Of a DNA stretch of 53,304 bases, positions 1 through 8,382 are shown piece by piece; the first letter of the stretch is position 1; each line of letters begins with the position of its first letter. The position numbers and the translations under genes were made by a program. Below the pieces are notes generated by a model. The model was given only the letters and a program-made list of their open reading frames with translations, was not told the origin of the DNA and did no database searches. Source of the DNA: Clostridium akagii DSM 12554 (GTDB lineage: Bacteria > Bacillota > Clostridia > Clostridiales > Clostridiaceae); contig NZ_JMLK01000026.1 of assembly GCF_000686725.1 (NCBI RefSeq), positions 1 to 53,304 on the forward strand. The letters run 5' to 3'.

Positions 1-507
1 TCTATTGTGGATGGACCTATAAGTGGGGAAGTAATTGCCCTTGATGCTGAAGGAATGATAAAAGAAGGCAGAGTTATAGCAAAAATTCATAAAAACATGA
101 TAGTAAAAATACCAATGACGGAAGAAGGCCTGAAAGCTGTAAAAGTGTTAACTAGCGAAGGAATAAAAACAAATGTAACTCTTATTTTTTCAACAGGTCA
201 AGCACTACTTGCAGCTAGAGCAGGAGCATCTTATGTTAGTCCTTTCCTTGGAAGATTAGATGATATTTCAGTAGATCCACTAGAACTAATATCATCAATT
301 TCAAATATATTTAATATCCACGGCATTAAAACAGAGATAATAGCAGCAAGTATAAGAAATCCAATGCATGTAGTTAATGCTGCAGCGTGTGGAGCACATA
401 TAGCTACTGTTCCTCTAAAAATTATATTACAGATGATCAAACATCCACTAACCGATAGTGGAATAGAAAAATTCATGAAAGACTGGAAAGAAACTTTTGA
501 CAAATAA
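1..507 (+). CDS. Transaldolase (TalC/FSA type), 3' part
   Basis: This is the C-terminal 168 residues of a small transaldolase; the frame is open from base 1, so the gene starts upstream of the window. Transaldolase moves a dihydroxyacetone unit between sugar phosphates in the non-oxidative pentose phosphate pathway. The visible signature is VKIPMT, whose Lys is the family's Schiff-base lysine, followed by [17 protein letters not shown] and SPFLGRLDD, all typical of the roughly 215-residue TalC/FSA class. It lies 50 bp before xylB in the same direction, which fits a pentose operon. Fructose-6-phosphate aldolase activity cannot be excluded from sequence alone. Confidence 0.93.
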   Translation, partial: SIVDGPISGEVIALDAEGMIKEGRVIAKIHKNMIVKIPMTEEGLKAVKVLTSEGIKTNVTLIFSTGQALLAARAGASYVSPFLGRLDDISVDPLELISSISNIFNIHGIKTEIIAASIRNPMHVVNAAACGAHIATVPLKIILQMIKHPLTDSGIEKFMKDWKETFDK

Positions 508-557
508 TGGATAAATGTTCGATGAATATATATTTATATAGAAGGGAATGATTGTTT

Positions 558-2057
558 ATGAAATTTTTAGGCATAGATTTAGGAACATCTTCTGTAAAAC
601 TTATTATAATGGATGAAAACGGTGAAATTCATGAAAGTATTTCGGAAAAATATGATGTAAGTTATCCAAAGGAAAACTGGGCAGAACAAAATCCAGAGGA
701 TTGGTGGAATAGCACCAAAGAAGGCATCAAAAAATTATTAGGAAGAGGTTCAATACATGGTGAAGACATTAGTGGAATAAGCTTTAGTGGTCAGATGCAT
801 GGTCTAGTTCTGCTTGACGAAAAAAATGAAGTTTTAATGCCTGCTATACTTTGGTGTGATCAAAGAACACAAAAACAATGTGACTATTTAAATAATGAGT
901 TTGGCCAGGAAAAATTATCAAAATATACAGGAAATAAAGCTTTAACTGGATTTACATTACCAAAAGTATTGTGGGTTAAAGAAAATAAACCAGAAATATA
1001 CAAAAAAATAGCTCATATGATGCTTCCAAAGGATTATATAAGTTTTAAACTTACAGGAAAGTTTGCAACAGACGCAACAGATGCATCAGGAACCTTAATG
1101 TTTGATGTTGAGAACAGGAAATGGTCCAAAGAAATGATGAATCTACTAGAACTAGACGGGACTGTTTGGCCAAAGGTTTATGAATCGTGGGAAGTTATAG
1201 GTAATGTTTCTGAGAAGGCTTCAGTAATAACAGGTTTATCCACTACAACATCAGTAATAGCTGGAGCTGGGGATCAAGCCGCTGGAGCGGTGGGAACAGG
1301 TACAGTAAATAAAGGAATATTGTCTGTAGCACTTGGAACATCTGGGGTGGTTTTTGCCTGCAACGAAAAGTTCTCTGTGGACAAGGTAAACAGATTGCAC
1401 TCCTTTTGCCACTCAAACGGGAAATGGCACCAAATGGGAGTTATGCTTTCAGCAGCATCCTGTTTACAATGGTGGGTAAAGAATATTAATGCGGATATTC
1501 AAGGGGATGCCTTTGAAAAATTATTAGGGGAAGCTGAGAATTCTCCAGCAGGTAGTAATAATCTCTTGTTTTTGCCTTATCTTATGGGGGAAAGAACTCC
1601 TCATGATGATCCTAGTGCAAGAGGAAGTTTTATAGGTTTAAGTATAACTAATAAAAGAGGAGATATGACAAGAGCAATTTTAGAAGGCGTTTGCTTTGGG
1701 TTAAGGGATTCTCTAGAAATATTAAAAAGTTTAAAGGTGGAAATTAAGGAAGTAAGAGTTAGCGGTGGTGGAGCTGAAAGTAAACTTTGGAGGCAGATAC
1801 TTGCAGATGTGTTTAACTTAAATGTCAATATAACAAATTCTAAGGAGGGTCCGGCATATGGAGCGGCAATACTAGCTTCAGTAGGATGTGGACTATACAA
1901 TACGGTAGATGAGGCTTGTGAGCACCTAATAAAAATAACAGATAAATCATTGCCTATAAAAGAAAATGTAGAGAAATATAATAAGTTATATAAGGTTTAT
2001 GCCTCATTATATGATTGTTTAAAAGAAAGTTTTAAAGAAATTAGTACAATTAGCTAA
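558..2057 (+). CDS. xylB: Xylulokinase
   Basis: A FGGY-family sugar kinase of 499 residues. It phosphorylates D-xylulose to D-xylulose-5-phosphate in the cytoplasm. The N-terminus has the phosphate-binding signature FLGIDLGTSSVKL, then SGQMHGLV and LWCDQRT, and the C-terminal half has VSGGGAESKLWRQ. These are characteristic of XylB rather than glycerol or gluconate kinases. A TTG start six bases upstream is possible, but the ATG at 558 is better spaced from the GAAGGGA ribosome site. It is flanked by a transaldolase, a ROK regulator and a xylose isomerase candidate, which supports xylulose as substrate. Confidence 0.93.
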   Translation: MKFLGIDLGTSSVKLIIMDENGEIHESISEKYDVSYPKENWAEQNPEDWWNSTKEGIKKLLGRGSIHGEDISGISFSGQMHGLVLLDEKNEVLMPAILWCDQRTQKQCDYLNNEFGQEKLSKYTGNKALTGFTLPKVLWVKENKPEIYKKIAHMMLPKDYISFKLTGKFATDATDASGTLMFDVENRKWSKEMMNLLELDGTVWPKVYESWEVIGNVSEKASVITGLSTTTSVIAGAGDQAAGAVGTGTVNKGILSVALGTSGVVFACNEKFSVDKVNRLHSFCHSNGKWHQMGVMLSAASCLQWWVKNINADIQGDAFEKLLGEAENSPAGSNNLLFLPYLMGERTPHDDPSARGSFIGLSITNKRGDMTRAILEGVCFGLRDSLEILKSLKVEIKEVRVSGGGAESKLWRQILADVFNLNVNITNSKEGPAYGAAILASVGCGLYNTVDEACEHLIKITDKSLPIKENVEKYNKLYKVYASLYDCLKESFKEISTIS

Positions 2058-2147
2058 TAAATAAAGTATGGAAAAACCGTATGTGATAGGGTAATATATA
2101 ATGTAGTGTTATATAATTAATAATAAAATTTAAATGGTGGTAAAATA

Positions 2148-3326
2148 ATGCATAATTTAAAAGCTATAGACCAAGAAACAATAAAAATATTAAATCAAAA
2201 GAGAATAATCCAACTGTTGTATAGAAAAAAACAGCTAACAAAACAAGAAATAGCCCAAACCCTTAAGATAAGTATCCCAACAGTTATAAGCAATGTGAGG
2301 GAACTTATAGAGCAAGGCTTTTTGGATGAAACTGTTGTTGGGGAATCCTCGGGAGGAAGAAAACCTGTAATTGTTAGGTTTTTGCCGGATTCTAAATATT
2401 CTTTTGGAGTGCTTATTACAAAACATCATGTTAGAATTATTTTGACCAATCTAAATTTTCATGTAATAGAGGAAAAAATATTTCATGCGGTATACAAGGT
2501 AAATGAATTTAATAGTATTATTACTATAATCAAAACAGAAATAGATAATATCATTAAAACTAACAACATACCTATAGAAAAAATTCTTGGCGTAGGTTTC
2601 TCACTTCCAGGTACCGTTAATGAGGAAAATTTACTTTTAAAAAATGCTCCAAACTTAAATATCAAAAATGTATGTTTTAAAGATTTTCAAAAGGATTTTC
2701 CAGTTCCATTATATATAGAAAATGAAGCTAATGCATCAGCCTATGCAGAATCTTTTATAAATTTTAATCATGTTAAAAATAGCTTGGTTTTCCTATCCAT
2801 TACTGATGGTATTGGTACAGGTATAATGATTAGTGATAATGTTTATAAAGGGTATAATAGGCGGGCAGGAGAATTTGGACATATGACTATGGTTAAGGAC
2901 GGGAGACAGTGTAATTGTGGTAAAAAGGGATGCTGGGAAATGTATGCTTCTAAAAATGCATTACTGGAAGAATACAACAAAGCATTTAATACAAAAGATA
3001 CTAATTTAAAAGATTTTATGGAGATGTCAAAAAATAATGTTAAGGCGAAAGCCATATTAAATAATTATTTAGACTTTTTAGCAGAAGGTATTAAAAATAT
3101 AATTTTAACATTGGATCCAGAATGTATAATAATTGATGGAGAAATATCTAAGTACAAGAGTTTAATCTATACTGATCTCAAAAATAAAATATTTGAAGAA
3201 AACAATTTTTATGATAAAAAAGATTGTCATGTATCATTTTCTAATTTACAAGGTAATGCAGCTATATTGGGATCAGCACTGCTACCAATGAAAAAGTTAT
3301 TTTTTCTTAGTGAAAGAATAGTTTAA
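2148..3326 (+). CDS. xylR: ROK-family xylose repressor
   Basis: A 392-residue ROK/NagC-XylR regulator. Residues about 15-75 form a winged helix-turn-helix (KQEIAQTLKISIPTVISNVREL). The rest is a sugar-kinase-like fold with GVGFSLPG, the ROK signature around GEFGHM, and the zinc motif CNCGKKGCWE. The family usually represses sugar genes and is released by the cognate sugar or sugar phosphate. Its place inside the operon between xylB and the isomerase module suggests it controls xylose genes and perhaps itself. Candidate operators lie just downstream, ahead of the DUF4867 gene. The specific effector is inferred from neighbours, not seen in the sequence. Confidence 0.85.
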   Translation: MHNLKAIDQETIKILNQKRIIQLLYRKKQLTKQEIAQTLKISIPTVISNVRELIEQGFLDETVVGESSGGRKPVIVRFLPDSKYSFGVLITKHHVRIILTNLNFHVIEEKIFHAVYKVNEFNSIITIIKTEIDNIIKTNNIPIEKILGVGFSLPGTVNEENLLLKNAPNLNIKNVCFKDFQKDFPVPLYIENEANASAYAESFINFNHVKNSLVFLSITDGIGTGIMISDNVYKGYNRRAGEFGHMTMVKDGRQCNCGKKGCWEMYASKNALLEEYNKAFNTKDTNLKDFMEMSKNNVKAKAILNNYLDFLAEGIKNIILTLDPECIIIDGEISKYKSLIYTDLKNKIFEENNFYDKKDCHVSFSNLQGNAAILGSALLPMKKLFFLSERIV

Positions 3327-3384
3327 TCATTCTACGTACCGCTTTTAAAGAATAATAAAAATATTTATAAAAACATATTGATAA

Positions 3385-3412
3385 AAGTTTAAAAACCGAG
3401 TAGAATAAACTT
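3385..3412. promoter_or_regulatory. Candidate XylR operator
   Basis: An AAGTTTA half-site and its exact complement TAAACTT are separated by 14 bases upstream of the DUF4867/isomerase unit. Spaced inverted repeats with AGTTT half-sites are the known style of XylR operators in Firmicutes. Assignment to the neighbouring ROK protein is inference. Confidence 0.4.
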
Positions 3413-3445
3413 ATTAAGGTAGCTTTAATAAGTCACTTTAATAAG
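3410..3445. promoter_or_regulatory. Inverted plus direct repeat upstream of DUF4867 gene
   Basis: CTTATTAA (3410-3417) and TTAATAAG (3425-3432) form a perfect 8-bp inverted repeat with a 7-base spacer. The 10-mer CTTTAATAAG recurs at 3423-3432 and 3436-3445. This looks like a multi-site operator that overlaps the candidate XylR palindrome; the binding protein is unknown. Confidence 0.35.
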
Positions 3446-3490
3446 TAATTTGGATTATACATTAAAAATTAAATGAAAGGCGAGGAGAAT

Positions 3491-4114
3491 ATGATTATTA
3501 AAAAAGTTACAGATATTGAGTTCAAAAGATATGGACAAGTTTTAAAAAATTATGATTGTTCTGAGCTAATTGAAAAAATGGCTAGCACACCATTGCCAGA
3601 AGATGTAATTTATGAACCATCAATTAAAGAACTAGAAAATTTGAAAATTGCTGAAGAGCTAAGAATAAGGGAGTTTGGAGAATTACCAATTCAAATAGGA
3701 TACTGTAATGGTAATAATTATTTGCTTAATGCAGTTGAATATCATAGATCATCTGAAATAAATGTTGCAGTTACTAATTTTATTTTGCTGCTAGGTTTTC
3801 AGCAAGATATTGAAAAGGATTACACCTATGACACTTCAAAGATACAAGCATTTTTGGTTCCGGCTGGCACAATTATAGAAGTATATGCAACGACACTTCA
3901 TTATGCACCTTGTAATGTAAAGGAAAATGGATTTAAGTGCGTTGTTGTGTTACCAAGAGATACTAATTTAGCGTTAGAAAGTAAAATTGAAAAAACTGGT
4001 GAGGACGCATTACTATTCGCTAGGAATAAATGGTTAATTGGTCACAAAGATACTGATTTAGGTAAGCAAGGAGCATTTATAGGTTTAAAAGGAATAAATA
4101 TTTCAATAAAATAA
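3491..4114 (+). CDS. DUF4867 family protein of the xylose operon
   Basis: A soluble protein of 207 residues that I assign to DUF4867 from its sequence and gene context. No catalytic motif is known to me. The sequence has a cupin-like middle with FLVPAGTIIEVYATTLHYAPC, reminiscent of a metal- or sugar-binding beta barrel. The ATG at 3491 directly follows a GAGGAG ribosome site; the ATG at 3473 upstream is less likely. It sits 46 bp before the isomerase gene. The same pairing, DUF4867 with a fucose-isomerase-like protein, occurs in C. acetobutylicum's xylose cluster as I remember it. A mutarotase-like or isomerase-helper role is conceivable but only speculation. Confidence 0.75.
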   Translation: MIIKKVTDIEFKRYGQVLKNYDCSELIEKMASTPLPEDVIYEPSIKELENLKIAEELRIREFGELPIQIGYCNGNNYLLNAVEYHRSSEINVAVTNFILLLGFQQDIEKDYTYDTSKIQAFLVPAGTIIEVYATTLHYAPCNVKENGFKCVVVLPRDTNLALESKIEKTGEDALLFARNKWLIGHKDTDLGKQGAFIGLKGINISIK

Positions 4115-4160
4115 TACATTAAAAATAAATATTTATAATAAATTGGGGGAATGAGGTATT

Positions 4161-5642
4161 ATGATAAATACACCACAAATAAAATTAGGAATTGTTGCAG
4201 TAAGTAGAGATTGTTTTCCTATGGAACTATCAGTTAGCCGTAGAAAAGCTGTAGTGGATAGTTACAAAAAATCTAATGGTGATATATTTGAATGTTTAAC
4301 AACTATAGAAAATGAAAACCATATGCAAAAAGCATTAAAAGAAGTTAAAGAAGCAGGTGTAAATGCATTGGTAGTTTACCTTGGAAATTTTGGACCTGAA
4401 ACTTCAGAGACGTTACTTGCAAAAGAATTTGGAGGCCCAGTAATGTTTGTTGCTGCGTCTGAAGAAAGTGGAGATAATTTATTGGATGGTCGTGGAGATG
4501 CTTATTGCGGAATGTTAAATGCAAGCTATAATTTAGCATTACGTAATATTAAGGCTTATATTCCTGAATATCCAGTTGGAACTGCCAGTGAAGTTTCAGA
4601 TATGATTTCAGAATTTGTACCTGTTGCTACAGCATTACTTGGTCTTAAGAATTTAAAGATAATTTCTTTTGGACCTCGGCCACAAGACTTTTTAGCATGT
4701 AATGCACCAATAAAACAATTATATAATCTAGGTGTTGAAATTGAAGAAAATTCAGAACTTGATTTATTTGCAACATTTAATGAACATAAGGATGATGCAA
4801 GAATTCCATCAGTAATAGCTAGCATGGAAAAAGAATTAGGTGAAGGAAATAAAATGCCTGGCATATTACCAAAGCTTGCTCAGTATGAAATTACATTATT
4901 AGATTGGATGAAAGAGCATAAAGGTTCTAGGGAATTTGTTGTTTTTGCTAATAAATGTTGGCCATCATTTCAAACACAATTTGGATTTGTACCTTGCTAT
5001 GTAAATAGTCGTTTAACAGCCATGGGAGTTGCAGTATCTTGTGAAGTTGATATTTATGGTGCATTAAGTGAATATATTGGAACTTGCATTAGTCAAGATG
5101 CCGTAACATTACTTGATATTAATAATACAGTACCAAAAGATATGTATGAATCCGAGATTAAAGGTAAATTTGATTATACATTAAAAGATACATTTATGGG
5201 ATTCCATTGTGGGAATACAGCAGCTTGTAAATTAACTACTGGTACTATGAAATACCAAAAGATTATGGCTAGATCTTTAGAGCCAAATCAAGTGCCAAAT
5301 ATAACTAGAGGAACACTTGAAGGAGATATCATTCCTGGTGACATAACATTCTTCCGTTTACAAAGTAATGCAGAAGCAGAACTTACAGCATATGTGGCAG
5401 AAGGAGAAGTTTTACCAGTGGGTACTAGATCATTTGGAGCTATTGGAGTTTTTGCAATTCCAGAAATGGGAAGATTTTATCGTCATGTATTAGTTGAAAA
5501 GAGATTTCCACACCATGGAGCGGTTGCATTTGGACACTATGGAAAAGCAATTTACAACTTATTTAAATATTTAGGCGTTAAAGAATTAAAATTTAATCAA
5601 CCTAAGGAAATGCTTTATGAATCAGAAAATCCCTTTAAATAA
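4161..5642 (+). CDS. L-fucose-isomerase-fold xylose isomerase (XylA-II type)
   Basis: A protein of 493 residues related to the L-fucose/L-arabinose isomerase superfamily and unrelated to classical XylA TIM-barrel isomerases. The N-terminal half has the Rossmann-like region LGIVAVSRDCFP and VVYLGNFGPE. The C-terminal half has the GFHCGNTA motif and RGTLEGDI. In C. acetobutylicum a protein of this type next to xylB and a ROK regulator was proposed by comparative genomics as a second, non-orthologous xylose isomerase class. The present context (xylB, ROK, DUF4867, transaldolase) matches that arrangement. Expected reaction: D-xylose to D-xylulose. L-fucose or D-arabinose isomerisation remains possible. 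Confidence 0.8.
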   Translation: MINTPQIKLGIVAVSRDCFPMELSVSRRKAVVDSYKKSNGDIFECLTTIENENHMQKALKEVKEAGVNALVVYLGNFGPETSETLLAKEFGGPVMFVAASEESGDNLLDGRGDAYCGMLNASYNLALRNIKAYIPEYPVGTASEVSDMISEFVPVATALLGLKNLKIISFGPRPQDFLACNAPIKQLYNLGVEIEENSELDLFATFNEHKDDARIPSVIASMEKELGEGNKMPGILPKLAQYEITLLDWMKEHKGSREFVVFANKCWPSFQTQFGFVPCYVNSRLTAMGVAVSCEVDIYGALSEYIGTCISQDAVTLLDINNTVPKDMYESEIKGKFDYTLKDTFMGFHCGNTAACKLTTGTMKYQKIMARSLEPNQVPNITRGTLEGDIIPGDITFFRLQSNAEAELTAYVAEGEVLPVGTRSFGAIGVFAIPEMGRFYRHVLVEKRFPHHGAVAFGHYGKAIYNLFKYLGVKELKFNQPKEMLYESENPFK

Positions 5643-5747
5643 TTGACATATAATTAGATATATATACAGAATAGTAGAATAATATTAAGTATAAGATATT
5701 TACAATGAATGTAATAAATGGTAAACTATTAGAATGAAATGTAAATT

Positions 5748-5779
5748 AAGGGAAGCCATTTTCGGCTTCCCTTAAAATT
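5748..5779 (+). terminator. Rho-independent terminator of the xylose operon
   Basis: AAGGGAAGCC (5748-5757) pairs perfectly with GGCTTCCCTT (5764-5773) around a 6-base loop, followed by AAAATTTT. It lies about 105 bp after the isomerase stop codon. Confidence 0.8.
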
Positions 5780-5846
5780 TTCATGTAACACAAGCTGTCT
5801 TTAATTCTCGGATGACGATTAATTAAGAAGGAGTGGATATTTTATC

Positions 5847-6590
5847 ATGTTTAGTAAAAAGGAATTTGATGAAGGGGTTATTTATACGATATTTAATTAT
5901 ATTTGGTGGTTTTTACTTGGAAGTTTTTATTTTGCACTAACTAACATACTATTTATTTTTGTATGCTGGATAATAAATGCTCAGGGGATTTCTTATTTCA
6001 ATTTGATTACAATTATATCATTGCTTCCAACAGGTCCTGCTTTAGTGGCACTCTTCAGTGTTATGGGCAAGATTGTGAGAGAAAATGATGTTAATATGAC
6101 TAAGGATTTTTTTAAAGCCTATAGAAAAAATTTTTCTGAAGCTTTATTTTATTGGTCATCATTCCTAGCAATACTAATCATAATTTATGCTGATATTGTT
6201 TACTTAAATGCAAATGTTCAACTTATTTCAGCTAAATTTATTTTAATAGCAGTTAAATTCATTTTAATAACTGCAGCCTTAATTTTGATTTCTATAACAT
6301 TTTATGTTTTACCTATTATATCTAGATTTTATTTTAGAAAAAAAGATGTAATGAAAATTTCTTTCTATTATGTTTTCAAAAAAATTCATATTACAATATT
6401 AAACTGGATTTGTCTTATAGGATTATCATATTTATCGATTGAGATTTCTAGCTCAATTTTAATATTTTTCTTTTCCAGTGCCCTTTGCTATTTAATTATA
6501 TTTAATGAAAAATCAATCTTAATGAGTTTAGAGGAGAAATGTCCAAGTCTTGAAGATAGATATATAAGTACAGATAAAATAGAGAAATGA
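5847..6590 (+). CDS. YesL-like membrane protein (DUF624)
   Basis: A 247-residue integral membrane protein with about five or six hydrophobic segments and a short acidic C-terminal tail. It resembles the YesL/DUF624 family, which is nearly always found beside YesM/YesN two-component systems and sugar ABC transporters. The start is set by an AAGGAGTGG ribosome site about 10 bases upstream. It opens a run containing a YesM-type kinase and a YesN-type regulator and probably modulates or assists that sensor or the adjacent transporter. The biochemical role of the family is not established. Confidence 0.8.
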   Translation: MFSKKEFDEGVIYTIFNYIWWFLLGSFYFALTNILFIFVCWIINAQGISYFNLITIISLLPTGPALVALFSVMGKIVRENDVNMTKDFFKAYRKNFSEALFYWSSFLAILIIIYADIVYLNANVQLISAKFILIAVKFILITAALILISITFYVLPIISRFYFRKKDVMKISFYYVFKKIHITILNWICLIGLSYLSIEISSSILIFFFSSALCYLIIFNEKSILMSLEEKCPSLEDRYISTDKIEK

Positions 6591-6600
6591 GGTTAAGTAT

Positions 6601-6648
6601 ATGAGTATAACAAAAAACAATTTAAAAAAAACACATAATTATGTATAA
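6601..6648 (+). CDS. Possible 15-codon leader ORF coupled to the kinase gene
   Basis: ATG at 6601 is preceded by a GAGG site and opens a 15-residue frame whose TAA (6646-6648) overlaps the kinase start ATG at 6641 in another frame. The kinase ATG itself has no good ribosome site, so termination and re-initiation from this leader could drive its translation. Peptide function is not implied. Confidence 0.3.
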   Translation: MSITKNNLKKTHNYV

Positions 6649-8380
6649 GGTTAAGGGATGGCTTAAGGACCTTAAAATATCCACAAAAATTATAGTTTAT
6701 TATTTAGTGTTATTTATTCTTTCAATATCGTTTATCACTTTGTTTTTTATAGAAACAGACAAGAAAACTATATACGACAAAGTAAAGCAAATGTCTGTAG
6801 ATGCTGTAAAATCAATAAGTTCAAAGATGGATTATATAGTTGACATCACGGATAATCAGTCCAAAATGTTAATCTCAAGTCAGACAATTCAGAACATTTT
6901 AAGAAACGGGAGTGAGAAAAGTAATTTTACATATCAGCAAGAAATAGATAATTATATGGCGGATTTTATGAATTTTAATGACAATATCTCTTCAATCTAC
7001 ATTTTTGATAATTATGGCAACAAGTATTTTATTGATAATACAGCTCAAACAAAAAATATAAACCTGCAGTCCATAAAAGCTTCTAGTTGGTATAATAATC
7101 TGATTGAATTGCGTGGAGGATATTTATTGAAATTAAACGGTGGAGGCACATTTCAAAATGGTTCTCAAAATTATGTTTCCATCATAAGGGTAATAAATGA
7201 CTTAAATACGCAAAAAATCATTGGGATAATGGTAATTAATATTCCAGACCAATATATTAATGATACGTTATATGATGGTAATGCATCCCTAGGAAATATT
7301 ATTTTGCTAGATGAAAAAAATCACAATATTATCAATGAAGATTTACCCGCAAATAAAGAGGTATTGCAAAGCTTTAATTATAATAGTAAAAATTACTCAG
7401 AAATACAAAATATAAATTCAAAACAATATATAATAACAGAACTTCAAAATAAATATGGATGGAAAATTATAAGTATTAATTTATTTAATGAATCAACTGC
7501 AATGAACCAAAGTTATAATGTTGTTTTGTTAATTGGAATAATACTCGATGGTGTTTTACTTATTGTTGGACTTTTATTTTCTTCACTTATTATAACTAGG
7601 CCTATACAAACACTTATTGAGGCCATGAAGGAAGTAGAACTTGGGAAATTTAAGGAAGTAAATATAAAAACCTGTAATGATGAAATAGGTGAGTTGAAAA
7701 ATATTTATAACATAATGATATGTCAAATTAAAAAACTTTTTATAGATATTATTGAGGAAAATAGAACGAAGAGGAAAGCCGAACTTGATGTGCTTCAACA
7801 ACAAATTAAACCTCATTTTCTTTATAACTCCTTTGATGCCATAAGTTCACTGATTTTATCCAAAGAAAATGATGAGGCCTTTGAATTTGTTAACGCATTA
7901 GGTCAGTTCTACAGATCATTTTTAAGTAACGGTAATGAAGAGATTACTATTAAAGAAGAAGTAGATATGGTAAGACATTATCTTACAGTTCAAAAAATAA
8001 GATTAGGTGGCAAATTTACAATAGATATTAATATTGATTCAAGAGTGCTTAATATAAAAATCCCACGCCTTACTTTGCAACCTATTGTTGAGAATGCAAT
8101 AAATCATGGTATAAGAGGAAAATTGGGAACTGGTAAAATTACAATTTATGCTATGTATTATGAGGATCACATTATACTGTCAGTGGAGGATGATGGTATA
8201 GGTATTGATGAAAAAACGGTTGAAAATATTAAAAAAGGCATATTTACCGGTGTTGGTCTTAGAGCAACAATAGAGAGGGTAAATATCTATTATAATTCAG
8301 AAAATATAATAGATGTCCAAAGTGAAAAAAGTAATGGTACAAAAGTGACAATTACTATTCCACAAGTAAAGGAGTCTTAA
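6641..8380 (+). CDS. YesM-type sensor histidine kinase
   Basis: A 579-residue membrane kinase of the LytS/YesM class. It has a transmembrane segment near residues 16-38, an extracellular sensor region to about 290, a second segment near 293-318 and then a HAMP region. The His_kinase domain has the phospho-acceptor in QQQIKPHFLYNS (His392). The ATPase lid shows VENAINHG and VEDDGIGI. It phosphorylates the response regulator encoded two bases downstream. Neighbours (YesL-like protein, sugar importer, GH52 xylosidase) suggest it senses xylo-oligosaccharides or related plant-polymer fragments outside the cell. The start codon is weakly supported; see the leader ORF. Confidence 0.9.
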   Translation: MYKVKGWLKDLKISTKIIVYYLVLFILSISFITLFFIETDKKTIYDKVKQMSVDAVKSISSKMDYIVDITDNQSKMLISSQTIQNILRNGSEKSNFTYQQEIDNYMADFMNFNDNISSIYIFDNYGNKYFIDNTAQTKNINLQSIKASSWYNNLIELRGGYLLKLNGGGTFQNGSQNYVSIIRVINDLNTQKIIGIMVINIPDQYINDTLYDGNASLGNIILLDEKNHNIINEDLPANKEVLQSFNYNSKNYSEIQNINSKQYIITELQNKYGWKIISINLFNESTAMNQSYNVVLLIGIILDGVLLIVGLLFSSLIITRPIQTLIEAMKEVELGKFKEVNIKTCNDEIGELKNIYNIMICQIKKLFIDIIEENRTKRKAELDVLQQQIKPHFLYNSFDAISSLILSKENDEAFEFVNALGQFYRSFLSNGNEEITIKEEVDMVRHYLTVQKIRLGGKFTIDINIDSRVLNIKIPRLTLQPIVENAINHGIRGKLGTGKITIYAMYYEDHIILSVEDDGIGIDEKTVENIKKGIFTGVGLRATIERVNIYYNSENIIDVQSEKSNGTKVTITIPQVKES

Positions 8381-8382
8381 TA

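Noticed and set aside
4161-5642. Plain L-fucose isomerase annotation.
   Set aside because: No fucose kinase, aldolase or fucose regulator is nearby; xylB, ROK and transaldolase neighbours favour xylose, though this is inference.
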